From contig JAURMN010000082.1 of assembly GCA_030830725.1 (NCBI GenBank), forward strand, positions 1 through 17,827: a DNA stretch of 17,827 bases, read 5' to 3'. The notes beneath the pieces are model-generated. The model worked only from the letters and a program-made list of their open reading frames with translations. It ran no database searches and was not told the DNA's origin. A program made the position numbers and the translations under genes. This DNA comes from Balneolales bacterium. Its GTDB lineage: Bacteria; Bacteroidota; Rhodothermia; Balneolales; Balneolaceae. This document shows positions 1 to 6,888 of the stretch, piece by piece. Numbering within the stretch: position 1 is the first letter of the stretch; each line of letters opens with the position of its first letter.

Positions 1-345
1 GAAATAGAGTTTGAGAGGGACCAATGTATAGCCCTTTCGGGTGATACCCTTTTCAATTTCATGAATCTCTTTTTTGTGCAGTAGCAATTTGCGGTCGCGT
101 CGCTCTTCCACGTTGGCATAAGAACCAAAGGCATAATGCTTGATATACATACCACTCAACCAGGCCTCATCATCACGGACCCAGGCATAGGAATCCACAA
201 GGCTTGCTTCTCCGGCACGGATCGATTTGACTTCGGTACCTTTGAGCATAATTCCAGCCTCGAAGGTTTCTTCAATGTGATAATCGAAACGTGCTTTTCG
301 ATTCTCAATCTCTACGGTTTTTTTGGGTTGTTTGTCGCTGGCCAT
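1..345 (-). CDS. smpB: SsrA-binding protein SmpB, 3' part cut by window edge
   Basis: SmpB binds tmRNA and, with it, frees ribosomes stalled on broken messages in the cytoplasm. The 115 visible residues begin MASDKQPKKTVEIENRKARF and include the family hallmarks YHIEETFEAGIMLKGTEVKS (about residues 22-41), then SIRAGEASLVDSYAWV and the HKKEIHEIEKG region. Full-length SmpB is usually 150-160 residues, so about 40 C-terminal residues, including the basic tail, lie beyond the left edge. The ATG at 345 follows AGAGG and TAGG purine tracts 4-8 bases upstream, which supports this start. It lies 35 bases after the lipoprotein gene on the same strand, so the two may be co-transcribed. The family call is from recognition of the sequence and is strong. 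Confidence 0.95.
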   Translation of the reverse strand, partial: MASDKQPKKTVEIENRKARFDYHIEETFEAGIMLKGTEVKSIRAGEASLVDSYAWVRDDEAWLSGMYIKHYAFGSYANVEERRDRKLLLHKKEIHEIEKGITRKGYTLVPLKLYF

Positions 346-380
346 CCTACCTCTGTCTTCTGCCGGGAAAAAGGGTTCAC

Positions 381-884
381 TTAAATGCTGAAACCGAGTC
401 CTTTTAATCTTTCTACTACATCCGCCTCGGGACCGCGATCCGGCATGGTCCGATACACTCCCAAAATTTGACCAATCTGATCAATGGCAATCTGATTTTC
501 TGGGTTGATTTCGAGTACCTCGGCAAAACAACGAAGTGCATTATTCATCTGTGTTCGCATGTTTTGCATATCAAAGGTAGTCATGTTATGAAGACCATAA
601 TTAAGCCAGGTTTTTTCGAGTAGCAATCGGGTTTCCGCAGACTCTATATCCTGTCCTGAGAGCCAGGCCAGCGCGGATTCATAGTCATTGGCATTAATCC
701 AAAGGTCAATGCGCTCCATCGGAGGGGTATCTGAAGGGATGGTGAGAGTTTCTGAGCCTGTTTGTTGGGGTTTGCCACCATCGGATGAACAAGCTGAAAA
801 CGATATCACCAGTACCAGCATTATGACGAGTGAAAGTGGATAAAGAATTGTTGAAGGAATGATCCGTGAAAAATAAGCAGCCAT
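381..884 (-). CDS. Small predicted lipoprotein with TPR-like C-terminal part
   Basis: Function unknown. The 167-residue product starts with a basic N-region, a long hydrophobic stretch (about residues 11-29) and Cys32 in the context SFSAC, followed by a Ser/Gly/Gln/Thr-rich linker. This looks like a lipoprotein signal with a somewhat atypical lipobox (Phe rather than Leu at -3). Residues 60-95 and 114-135 (NNALRCFAEVLEINPEN) resemble tetratricopeptide helices, a protein-protein interaction fold. No catalytic motif is visible. The start is chosen because it gives a complete signal peptide. The Shine-Dalgarno site is weak, and the internal Met22 would leave too short a signal. The gene sits 128 bases after the M50 protease gene and just upstream of smpB. 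Attachment to the inner face of the outer membrane or to the periplasmic side is inferred only. Confidence 0.75.
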   Translation of the reverse strand: MAAYFSRIIPSTILYPLSLVIMLVLVISFSACSSDGGKPQQTGSETLTIPSDTPPMERIDLWINANDYESALAWLSGQDIESAETRLLLEKTWLNYGLHNMTTFDMQNMRTQMNNALRCFAEVLEINPENQIAIDQIGQILGVYRTMPDRGPEADVVERLKGLGFSI

Positions 885-1012
885 AGTGCGTTACGAGCTT
901 TTAAGTTGTGAGAGGATGAATGGGGTTTCAGTTAAAAAAATGGGATTAAGGATGAGTTCTCTTTTGAAAATGGATTTCCTGTTGATAAAGATTTTGGCTT
1001 AAAGATAAGAAA

Positions 1013-2311
1013 TCATCCTAGGGCGATTGGTTGAAAACTAAAACAGAGGACAAAAATTATCATACTGATCCAGCCCAAGATTTTTCTGCGACGATCCAAC
1101 GGTTGGATAACACGTGTTGGCGGGTGTTCCAATTTAACAAAATAGGCCACGAAAAAGCTCCAGACCAGCCAGATCAGTGAACCCTGATCGGTGAGAGACT
1201 CTTTGACAACTAACAGCCAGATACTGGTTACAAGAAGAGATCCCGTCCAGACGCTAAAAACCCAATAGTGATTTCGTTGATAGGCTTTACGTAGCAGATT
1301 CAAGAGCAAAATCGCCCAGAGCAGAAAACTACTCAGATAAAATGCAGGAGCATACTCGAGCAGGGCTGAGGTGAGAAGTGGAATCGCCTCCATGCCTCCC
1401 AACGTGACCAGAATAGCGAAGAGAATCCGGGCAACAAGTCGCTGGGTTTTAAACCCGGTGAGCGAGTACAAAATATGTCCGCCGTCCAGCTGACCCATTG
1501 GCATGAGATTGAGCGCAGTGAAAAATAAACCCAACCAACCCGCGAACAGAAACGGGTAATGATACATCTCAAAAGGAGGAGGAACAGAGTCAAAAAAGGA
1601 AGTCAAGAAGAGATAAAGAAGTGTATTTCCAATGATAATGATATCCCCCTGAAGCATTTCCGAAGTCTGTGAGGAATCCTCTATTTCTAACCCTACTGGG
1701 CCTGAAGCCTCGGATGAGGGCGTGGAAGTTGGCAAGATCGGGTTATCCGGGAAACGACCTTCCCGCTCGATATACTCGATCATCGGCTCATGACCTGCAA
1801 AATTTTCGATAAATGTCGGCGGAGGAAGTGTGAATAACCCGATAAACAGGATCAGAAGGGATACAAAAAATCCGGCCAAAGGTCCTGCTATTCCCACATC
1901 AAACAAAGGGATTGTGGAACGAATTTGCTCCTTGATGCGAATTACAGCGCCCATTGTGCCAATTCCGAACGGAACCGGAATGAAATAGGGCATGGTTACC
2001 TGGATACCGTATCGTAAGGCTACGAGATAGTGTCCGAATTCGTGCACTCCCAGAAAGAGCAGTAAAAGAGTTGCGAACAAAGCGCTTTCGGGAATCATAT
2101 CGAGAAGCGAGGGTTGTCCGGCGCTTTCACCTACCCACATCATTCCCGAAAATGTGACAGTGACAAAGGTTAGAATGAACAGTCCGGTGTGACGAAGAAT
2201 TTTTTTAGGGTCTCTGTGTGGGGGATAGATGTCAAGGGAGTCCTTTTCCTGTACTTCTGATTTAATTCTAATTTCAGGATCTGTAGCAGCCCCATTTTGG
2301 GAATCATCCAT
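1013..2311 (-). CDS. Site-2-protease-like M50 membrane metalloprotease (EGY-like)
   Basis: An intramembrane zinc protease of peptidase family M50, 432 residues, polytopic. The zinc motif HEFGH is at residues 90-94 in a hydrophobic helix, and the second motif NLMPMGQLDGGHIL is at 268-281, matching the N-x-x-P-x-x-x-L-D-G-G signature that gives the third zinc ligand. The stretch GAVIRIKEQIRSTIPLFDVG followed by IAGPLAG (121-147) resembles the plastid EGY branch and its bacterial relatives. About 40 charged soluble residues precede the first membrane segment, and a Ser/Thr/Pro-rich acidic insert lies between the motifs (about 185-222). Several more hydrophobic segments follow the active site. 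No PDZ domain is apparent. The ATG has an AGGAG five bases upstream and overlaps the end of the arginine deiminase gene by 8 bases. The substrate is unknown. Confidence 0.93.
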   Translation of the reverse strand: MDDSQNGAATDPEIRIKSEVQEKDSLDIYPPHRDPKKILRHTGLFILTFVTVTFSGMMWVGESAGQPSLLDMIPESALFATLLLLFLGVHEFGHYLVALRYGIQVTMPYFIPVPFGIGTMGAVIRIKEQIRSTIPLFDVGIAGPLAGFFVSLLILFIGLFTLPPPTFIENFAGHEPMIEYIEREGRFPDNPILPTSTPSSEASGPVGLEIEDSSQTSEMLQGDIIIIGNTLLYLFLTSFFDSVPPPFEMYHYPFLFAGWLGLFFTALNLMPMGQLDGGHILYSLTGFKTQRLVARILFAILVTLGGMEAIPLLTSALLEYAPAFYLSSFLLWAILLLNLLRKAYQRNHYWVFSVWTGSLLVTSIWLLVVKESLTDQGSLIWLVWSFFVAYFVKLEHPPTRVIQPLDRRRKILGWISMIIFVLCFSFQPIALG

Positions 2312-3557
2312 GCGTACTCCTGTTCCTGCGTAACGGCATGGTCATACAGCGCGCTCCGCCTCTTCCCCGGCACAACTCATGTCCCTGAAAGGAAATTGTC
2401 AATTTTCCCTGTTCTACCGGGTCAAAAGGTTTTTGAGTGAACTCCTCAATGAATTCAAATTGATTCATGCGCCGGTAACCATATTCTTCCATCTCCCTGA
2501 AGGTGTGCGTATTCCGTTCATATCCTACTACTACACCGGGAGCCAAAGCAAAGAGATTGGCCCCGTCAGTCCACTGTTCCCGGAATTGATTTGTCAGATC
2601 TTTCCCGCCACATGGGATAAAGGTAAAGGACTGCTCCGTCAGCTCTTCCAGCGCTTTTTTAAGACTCGGCATCACTTCCAGGTCAATATTTTCTGTGCTT
2701 TCCTCGCCTCCTGCCCGAGTCAACAGCACAACCTGTTCGGTTGGCGCATTGATTACGGGATCAAACACCACGCATTCCGTATGATCGGCAAATGTGAAAA
2801 TCGTATCCAAATGCATACTGGAGCGCTTTTTGGGAATATCCACGGCAATAACATGCTCCACATCGCCGTGCAGGAGCTGATTGGCGACGCTCATTAACCC
2901 TCCGAACGTAGTGCGCTGACTAATGCCGATCAGGACTGTATCCGGTCTGGCCATAAGGATATCCCCACCTTCGATGGAGTGACCCTCGGGAACTTGGATA
3001 ACTTGGGGCTGAAGCTCTTGAAAAAGCGGGTGAAACTTCACCACTAACTCCATGATCAACGCCTCCCGTTTTCTGGCTGGTTCAGCCATTCGGGTTAATA
3101 TGATACGATCTCCAATCACGGCCCCCAAATCACGGGTAAATAAGAGATTGGGTACCGGGGGCAGGGTGAAGTGTACCCCGGTAGGACTTTTTCCTTGCAC
3201 GACAAATCGTAAAAGTTCATCCTCTGCGCTCCTTCCCAACTCTTCACGAATAGGCAGGAGATTCTCTTCGGGGACAATGGAAATTAACCCGTCTACAAAC
3301 CACTCTTTGGCATTATGTTGCTGAAGAGATTCCGCTGCCAGATCCAGGATTTCATACACCTGACCACCGGAAGGAAGAGCAGCTCTAAAGATGCTGAGCA
3401 TGTCGAGATGTTCAGCTCGCGCATCTTCTTCAAAAATAATATCATCGAATAATAGATCTTCCTTGATTTCAGGATTTACCAAGGAAACCTCTTGTCCGGG
3501 GGTGTGGACAACCACGGCCTCGAGCCGGTCCGTTTCGGAGTGGATTTGTAACTGCAT
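2304..3557 (-). CDS. arcA: Arginine deiminase (amidinotransferase fold)
   Basis: Hydrolyses L-arginine to citrulline and ammonia in the cytoplasm, the first step of the arginine deiminase pathway. At 417 residues it is slightly longer than Pseudomonas ArcA. All catalytic positions known for the family are present: FTRD with Asp143, EGGD with Glu196, MHLD with His249 and Asp251, and the nucleophile Cys404 in GRGGARCMTMPL near the C-terminus. The N-terminal RLEAVVVHTPGQE segment is also typical. The His-to-Cys spacing (155) is longer than in the Pseudomonas enzyme (128), suggesting an inserted loop. No ornithine carbamoyltransferase, carbamate kinase or arginine/ornithine antiporter is in the window, so energy generation by the full pathway cannot be inferred. 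The gene is transcribed away from the transglutaminase-like gene and overlaps the M50 protease gene. A broader guanidino-group hydrolase role is possible, but the motifs favour arginine. Confidence 0.92.
   Translation of the reverse strand: MQLQIHSETDRLEAVVVHTPGQEVSLVNPEIKEDLLFDDIIFEEDARAEHLDMLSIFRAALPSGGQVYEILDLAAESLQQHNAKEWFVDGLISIVPEENLLPIREELGRSAEDELLRFVVQGKSPTGVHFTLPPVPNLLFTRDLGAVIGDRIILTRMAEPARKREALIMELVVKFHPLFQELQPQVIQVPEGHSIEGGDILMARPDTVLIGISQRTTFGGLMSVANQLLHGDVEHVIAVDIPKKRSSMHLDTIFTFADHTECVVFDPVINAPTEQVVLLTRAGGEESTENIDLEVMPSLKKALEELTEQSFTFIPCGGKDLTNQFREQWTDGANLFALAPGVVVGYERNTHTFREMEEYGYRRMNQFEFIEEFTQKPFDPVEQGKLTISFQGHELCRGRGGARCMTMPLRRNRSTHG
2317..2321 (-). promoter_or_regulatory. 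Ribosome binding site AGGAG for the M50 protease gene
   Basis: AGGAG on the minus strand, five bases before the ATG at 2311-2309, lies inside the last codons of the arginine deiminase gene. It is one of the clearest Shine-Dalgarno sites in the window and fixes the protease start. It also indicates that the downstream gene is translated by its own initiation, probably coupled to termination of the upstream gene. Confidence 0.8.
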
Positions 3558-3701
3558 AGCCCAATATAGAAAAGTTTGTGGTGGAACACGGCTGAGTGTT
3601 TCTCTCTTCCAAGTTAATACGAAATTAGCACCAATTTATTTGAAAAAAGCAGATATTGAAGAAAAGAATCCGCCAAACCAAAACAGAAGGATCAACCAAG
3701 C

Positions 3702-4562
3702 GTGGCCGAAACGGAACGAAGCTCTTCCTCCGAAATCGAATCTCTGATTACCCTTTATCTGGATCCGGATCCAAAGATCAGAAAAGCGGTGGAGTCCAGA
3801 TTATTGGAATGGGGTCAGGCAGCGATTCCTCTGATTGATCAGGCCCGGGCCCGAACGAAAGAGCCTGATGAGAAGCAAAAACTCGAACGAATTCTGCTGG
3901 ATCTGACCTTTCCCGTATTGATAGAAGAATTCTCAGAGATTGTGGAGCAGGGAGTTCATGAAATTAGACAGCTTGAAGAAGCCGTTTTACTCCTCTCAAG
4001 GGTAGATCAACCCACCTTCCGAACTCGATGGCTGACCGGAAAGCTGGATGAAATGGCCGATCAGGCAGAATCTTCCATTTTAGCTGCGGACACATCTGTG
4101 GAAAAGATGAAAGCCTTGCTCCAGTACATTTTTCACGAGCAGAATTTCAAAGGGGATCGCCATGAATATCATGCGCTAGAGAATGCCTATTTACATGAAG
4201 TATTGGATCATCGCAAGGGAATTCCACTCACTCTGAGCCTGATCGTGCTTTTCCTGGCTGATCGGCTGCAATTACCCTTTTATGGGGTGAATATGCCCAT
4301 TCACTTTTTGCTGGTATTCGACCCCAAAGGAAGCAAGATCTATATTGACCCGTTTGATGAAGGGGCAATCGTGTCGCGAGATCAATGTTTTGTGTTTATG
4401 AAGCACAATGAAATTCCGCCCCGACCAGAATATTTTGAGCCCTGTGTTCCGATGGAAATTCTAAAACGCCATCTCCGAAATCTCATGAACAGTTATGAAA
4501 AAGAGGGGGATTCGGAGCGCGCACAGCGGGTGCAACAACTTTTGGTGATCACAGGAGCCTGA
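3702..4562 (+). CDS. SirB1-type transglutaminase-fold protein
   Basis: Belongs by sequence to the SirB1 / transglutaminase-like core 2 family, whose molecular role is not settled. Diagnostic segments are DHRKGIPLTLSL (169-180), LQLPFYGVNMPIHFLL (189-204) and KIYIDPFDEG (212-221). The first 70 residues (DPDPKIRKAVESRLLEWG and following) look like HEAT-type paired helices. The C-terminus (about 250-282) is helical, with a TPR-like look. Only two cysteines exist (229 and 248), both after His201 and Asp216. A Cys-His-Asp transglutaminase triad needs the Cys before the His, so this copy probably has no protease or transglutaminase activity. The start is GTG, with AGAAGG eleven bases upstream. The gene ends about 110 bases before prfC. 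Confidence 0.85.
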   Translation: MAETERSSSSEIESLITLYLDPDPKIRKAVESRLLEWGQAAIPLIDQARARTKEPDEKQKLERILLDLTFPVLIEEFSEIVEQGVHEIRQLEEAVLLLSRVDQPTFRTRWLTGKLDEMADQAESSILAADTSVEKMKALLQYIFHEQNFKGDRHEYHALENAYLHEVLDHRKGIPLTLSLIVLFLADRLQLPFYGVNMPIHFLLVFDPKGSKIYIDPFDEGAIVSRDQCFVFMKHNEIPPRPEYFEPCVPMEILKRHLRNLMNSYEKEGDSERAQRVQQLLVITGA

Positions 4563-4620
4563 CCCGTCTGCAAGCGTTGGATTTGCATCAAGGGAGCGGA
4601 TCTTTGAGTCTCGATGTATT

Positions 4621-4634
4621 CCCGCCTTGAATTT
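4621..4634 (+). promoter_or_regulatory. 14-bp upstream element of prfC shared with lpd
   Basis: CCCGCCTTGAATTT here and CCCGTCTTGAATTT at 6849-6862 differ by one transition. They lie 51 and 40 bases before the start codons of prfC and lpd, and both are preceded by GTATT a few bases upstream. The match may be a common promoter segment or a regulator site. TTGAATTT also occurs inside the hslO coding region, so the core alone is not informative. Confidence 0.3.
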
Positions 4635-4637
4635 CCC

Positions 4638-4645
4638 TATATTTG
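4638..4645 (+). promoter_or_regulatory. Candidate Bacteroidota-type -7 element before prfC
   Basis: TATATTTG fits the TAnnTTTG -7 consensus of the Bacteroidota primary sigma factor and lies 26 bases before the prfC ATG. A TTTG at 4603-4606 is about 31 bases upstream, longer than the usual 17-20 spacing, so the -33 half is not convincing. If real, transcription would begin near 4650, downstream of the alternative TTG at 4627, and would require the ATG at 4672 as the start. Confidence 0.35.
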
Positions 4646-4671
4646 TTGCCCTCAAAGCAACGAATGGATAT

Positions 4672-6267
4672 ATGTCTGATCAGATTCAAAAAGAAGCCTC
4701 CAAAAGGCGCACATTTGCGATTATTTCCCACCCGGACGCCGGAAAGACGACGCTGACGGAAAAGTTGTTGTTATATGGAGGAGCGATTCACGAAGCTGGT
4801 TCTGTGAGGCAACGAAAAGCAGCTCGATTCGCGGCTTCTGACTGGATGGCGATTGAAAAAGAGCGCGGGATTTCGGTGACCTCATCCGTTCTTCGTTTCG
4901 AAAAGGACGGCATTAAGTATAATCTACTGGACACCCCGGGGCACAAGGATTTCTCGGAGGATACGCTTCGAACCTTGGTCGCTGCAGATTGTGGCTTAAT
5001 GGTGATTGACGTGGCTAAAGGTGTGGAGGAGCAGACGGAAAAATTGTTTGAGGTCTGTCGTTTGCGCCAGGTCCCGGTCATTACCTTTGTGAATAAATGC
5101 GACCGCCCGGGCTTGAGTCCTCTTGAAGTGTTAAGTAATGTGGAGGCGAAACTGGGAATTGAAGCGGTACCCGTTACCTGGCCGATTGGCTATGGACAAG
5201 ATTTCCAGGGGATTTATGATTTGGGTCGTCAGCGCTTTACCCTGTATCAAAAGCAGGAACATGGGGCTAAAATGGCGGATGCCACCGTCCATTCGCTCGA
5301 TGACGGACTGACCTCATCTACACTCACCGAGGCTGAAAAGACGGAACTTCGGGATGAAATCGAGTTAATCCAAGATATGTTTACCCAGATGGACCCGGAA
5401 AAATTCAGAAAAGGGGATGTGACACCTGTCTTTTTTGGGTCGGCGTTAAATAATTTTGGTCTCGATCTTTTTCTGGATTATTTCCGAAACTTGGCTCCGC
5501 AACCTCAACCCTATGTCACGTCCGAAGGAATTAAACGTGACCTGGAAGCTCCATTTAGTGGGTTTGTCTTCAAGCTTCAGGCCAATATGAATCCCGATCA
5601 CCGTGATTGCGCAGCGTTTGTACGTGTAACATCCGGCCATTTCAAACGGGGCGCAGAGGTAGTGAATGCGGGCAACGGTAAGAAACTCAAAATGGCGACT
5701 CCCCACACCTTGATGGGAGATTCACGCCATATATTGGAGGAAGCCTTTCCGGGAGATATTATTTCGATGTTTAATCCAGGCGATCTTCGAATCGGGTCTA
5801 CGATCTATGAACATGAGGCGATTGATTATCATGTCATTCCGCTTTTTAGCCCGGAACATTTTATGAAGGTGAGCACCAAAGATCCTTTCAAGCGGAAGCA
5901 ATTGCGAGAAGGTTTGGAACAACTTTCAGAGGAGGGCGTGGTCCATGTCTTTGAAGTGCCAGGCGGAGTAGGCAATGAACTCCTGTTGGGAACTGTGGGC
6001 GCGCTTCAGTTTGAGGTGGTAGAACACCGGATGAAGGCCGAATATGGCGTGGAATTGGTCATGCAAGGAGTGAATTATCACACGGCCCGATGGTTGCCGC
6101 AGAATGATCAGGTGATCGATAAGCTTAAGGCCTCCTATTCTACCGCCGTTACAACGGATTTGGAAGGCAATCCGATCGTTCTGTTTGATAGCGCTTATGC
6201 ACTCAGTCAGGCGGTTGAAAAAGTCGGCGAGCAGAATCTCTACAAATTTAAACAGGAGACGACGTGA
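4672..6267 (+). CDS. prfC: Peptide chain release factor 3 (RF3)
   Basis: A translational GTPase that removes RF1/RF2 from the ribosome after peptide release. The 531-residue product closely follows E. coli RF3 (529). The N-terminal GTPase shows P-loop HPDAGKTT (about residues 20-27), the switch I stretch EKERGISVTSSV, switch II DTPGHKDFSEDTLRTL and the NKCD guanine motif. RF3-specific segments include WPIGYGQDF, TPVFFGSALNNFG, FVFKLQANMNPDHRD and QLSEEGVVHVF. The open frame extends upstream to a TTG at 4627, but the ATG at 4672 is preferred because it gives the family length and follows a possible promoter. It overlaps the acetyltransferase gene by four bases (GTGA), suggesting co-translation. 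It is distinguished from EF-G by length and by lack of EF-G domains IV-V in the usual form. Confidence 0.97.
   Translation: MSDQIQKEASKRRTFAIISHPDAGKTTLTEKLLLYGGAIHEAGSVRQRKAARFAASDWMAIEKERGISVTSSVLRFEKDGIKYNLLDTPGHKDFSEDTLRTLVAADCGLMVIDVAKGVEEQTEKLFEVCRLRQVPVITFVNKCDRPGLSPLEVLSNVEAKLGIEAVPVTWPIGYGQDFQGIYDLGRQRFTLYQKQEHGAKMADATVHSLDDGLTSSTLTEAEKTELRDEIELIQDMFTQMDPEKFRKGDVTPVFFGSALNNFGLDLFLDYFRNLAPQPQPYVTSEGIKRDLEAPFSGFVFKLQANMNPDHRDCAAFVRVTSGHFKRGAEVVNAGNGKKLKMATPHTLMGDSRHILEEAFPGDIISMFNPGDLRIGSTIYEHEAIDYHVIPLFSPEHFMKVSTKDPFKRKQLREGLEQLSEEGVVHVFEVPGGVGNELLLGTVGALQFEVVEHRMKAEYGVELVMQGVNYHTARWLPQNDQVIDKLKASYSTAVTTDLEGNPIVLFDSAYALSQAVEKVGEQNLYKFKQETT
6254..6258 (+). promoter_or_regulatory. Ribosome binding site AGGAG for the GNAT gene
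   Basis: AGGAG within the last codons of prfC, five bases before a GTG that overlaps the prfC stop codon. It supports the GTG as the true start and implies translational coupling. Confidence 0.8.
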
Positions 6268-6734
6268 GCAACGCGATCCGGATTCGGGAAGCCGATTTAC
6301 AGGACTCTTTGGATATGCAACGGGTTGTCGAACTGAGTAATGCCTATGCAATGGACCCGATGGGTCTTGGGGAGCCATTGTCGGCCGCACAGCGCGAGAA
6401 ATTAGGTAAAACTTTACCTAAGGTTGCCGGCGCCTTGGTGCTTCTGGCTTTTGAGGGGGAAAAAGCCGTTGGAATCGCGACCTGTTTTCAAGGATTCTCG
6501 ACGTTTAAAGCCGCGCCTTTATTGAATATTCATGATATCGCTGTCCTGCCGGAGGCGCGGGGAAAAGGAGTTGGTGCCACACTACTGGAAGCTGTTAAAG
6601 AAAAGGCTAAAGAGCGGGGATGCTGCAAAGTGACGCTCGAAGTACGGGAAGATAATGCAGCTCGTCACTTGTACGAACGGTCAGGATTTGAGTATGGGGA
6701 TCCGGCAATGTTTTTTATGACGGCGGAGTTATAG
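6264..6734 (+). CDS. GNAT-family N-acetyltransferase
   Basis: Transfers an acetyl group from acetyl-CoA to an unidentified amine substrate. The 156-residue product is a single GNAT domain. A beta strand leads into the acetyl-CoA pyrophosphate loop at residues 90-107 (HDIAVLPEARGKGVGATL, matching Q/R-x-x-G-x-G/A). This is followed by a helix and the C-terminal motif B region with EDNAARHLYERSGFE (129-143), typical of the family. The GTG start is set by a good AGGAG and by the four-base overlap with prfC. Coupling to a release factor hints at a protein or ribosome-associated target, but the motif pattern does not single out RimI or any named enzyme, and small-molecule acetylation is equally possible. 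Confidence 0.9.
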   Translation: MSNAIRIREADLQDSLDMQRVVELSNAYAMDPMGLGEPLSAAQREKLGKTLPKVAGALVLLAFEGEKAVGIATCFQGFSTFKAAPLLNIHDIAVLPEARGKGVGATLLEAVKEKAKERGCCKVTLEVREDNAARHLYERSGFEYGDPAMFFMTAEL

Positions 6735-6848
6735 CCTCATTCGGGATTTTATTCTTACCTGGATCTGCGACCCAAAAGAATCACTTCCCGGCCGCCGGAT
6801 GTTTCTGAATTTCCTCCCTGCAAACTCTCCTGAAAACTCCGTATTTTA

Positions 6849-6862
6849 CCCGTCTTGAATTT
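6849..6862 (+). promoter_or_regulatory. 14-bp upstream element of lpd shared with prfC
   Basis: CCCGTCTTGAATTT, 13 of 14 bases identical to the element before prfC, followed by GAACATAAC. It lies in the 154-base gap between the acetyltransferase gene and lpd, the likely promoter region of lpd. No convincing terminator is seen in this gap, only a 6-bp inverted repeat (ATTCTT/AAGAAT, 6751-6781) without a T tract. Confidence 0.3.
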
Positions 6863-6888
6863 GAACATAACTGCGAAACTCACTACTT

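Noticed and set aside
136..384. Plus-strand open frame of 82 codons at the left end
   Set aside because: It lies antisense to smpB, which has clear family motifs on the minus strand, and has no recognisable domain.
2379..2897. Plus-strand open frame of 172 codons
   Set aside because: It is antisense to the arginine deiminase gene, whose catalytic motifs cover the same bases. The plus-strand product shows no family features.
3561..3568. Minus-strand TATATTGG resembling a -7 promoter box before arcA
   Set aside because: It ends three bases before the start codon, which would force a leaderless transcript, and no matching -33 box is seen. Probably chance.
4627..4671. TTG start 45 bases upstream of the prfC ATG
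   Set aside because: It would add 15 residues not seen in RF3 and overlaps a possible promoter element. The ATG at 4672 gives the usual length.
5926..6390. Minus-strand open frame of 154 codons
   Set aside because: It is antisense to the ends of prfC and the GNAT gene, both strongly supported, and has no domain of its own.
6751..6781. ATTCTT/AAGAAT inverted repeat after the GNAT gene as a terminator
   Set aside because: The stem is only six AT-rich pairs with a 19-base loop and no T tract.
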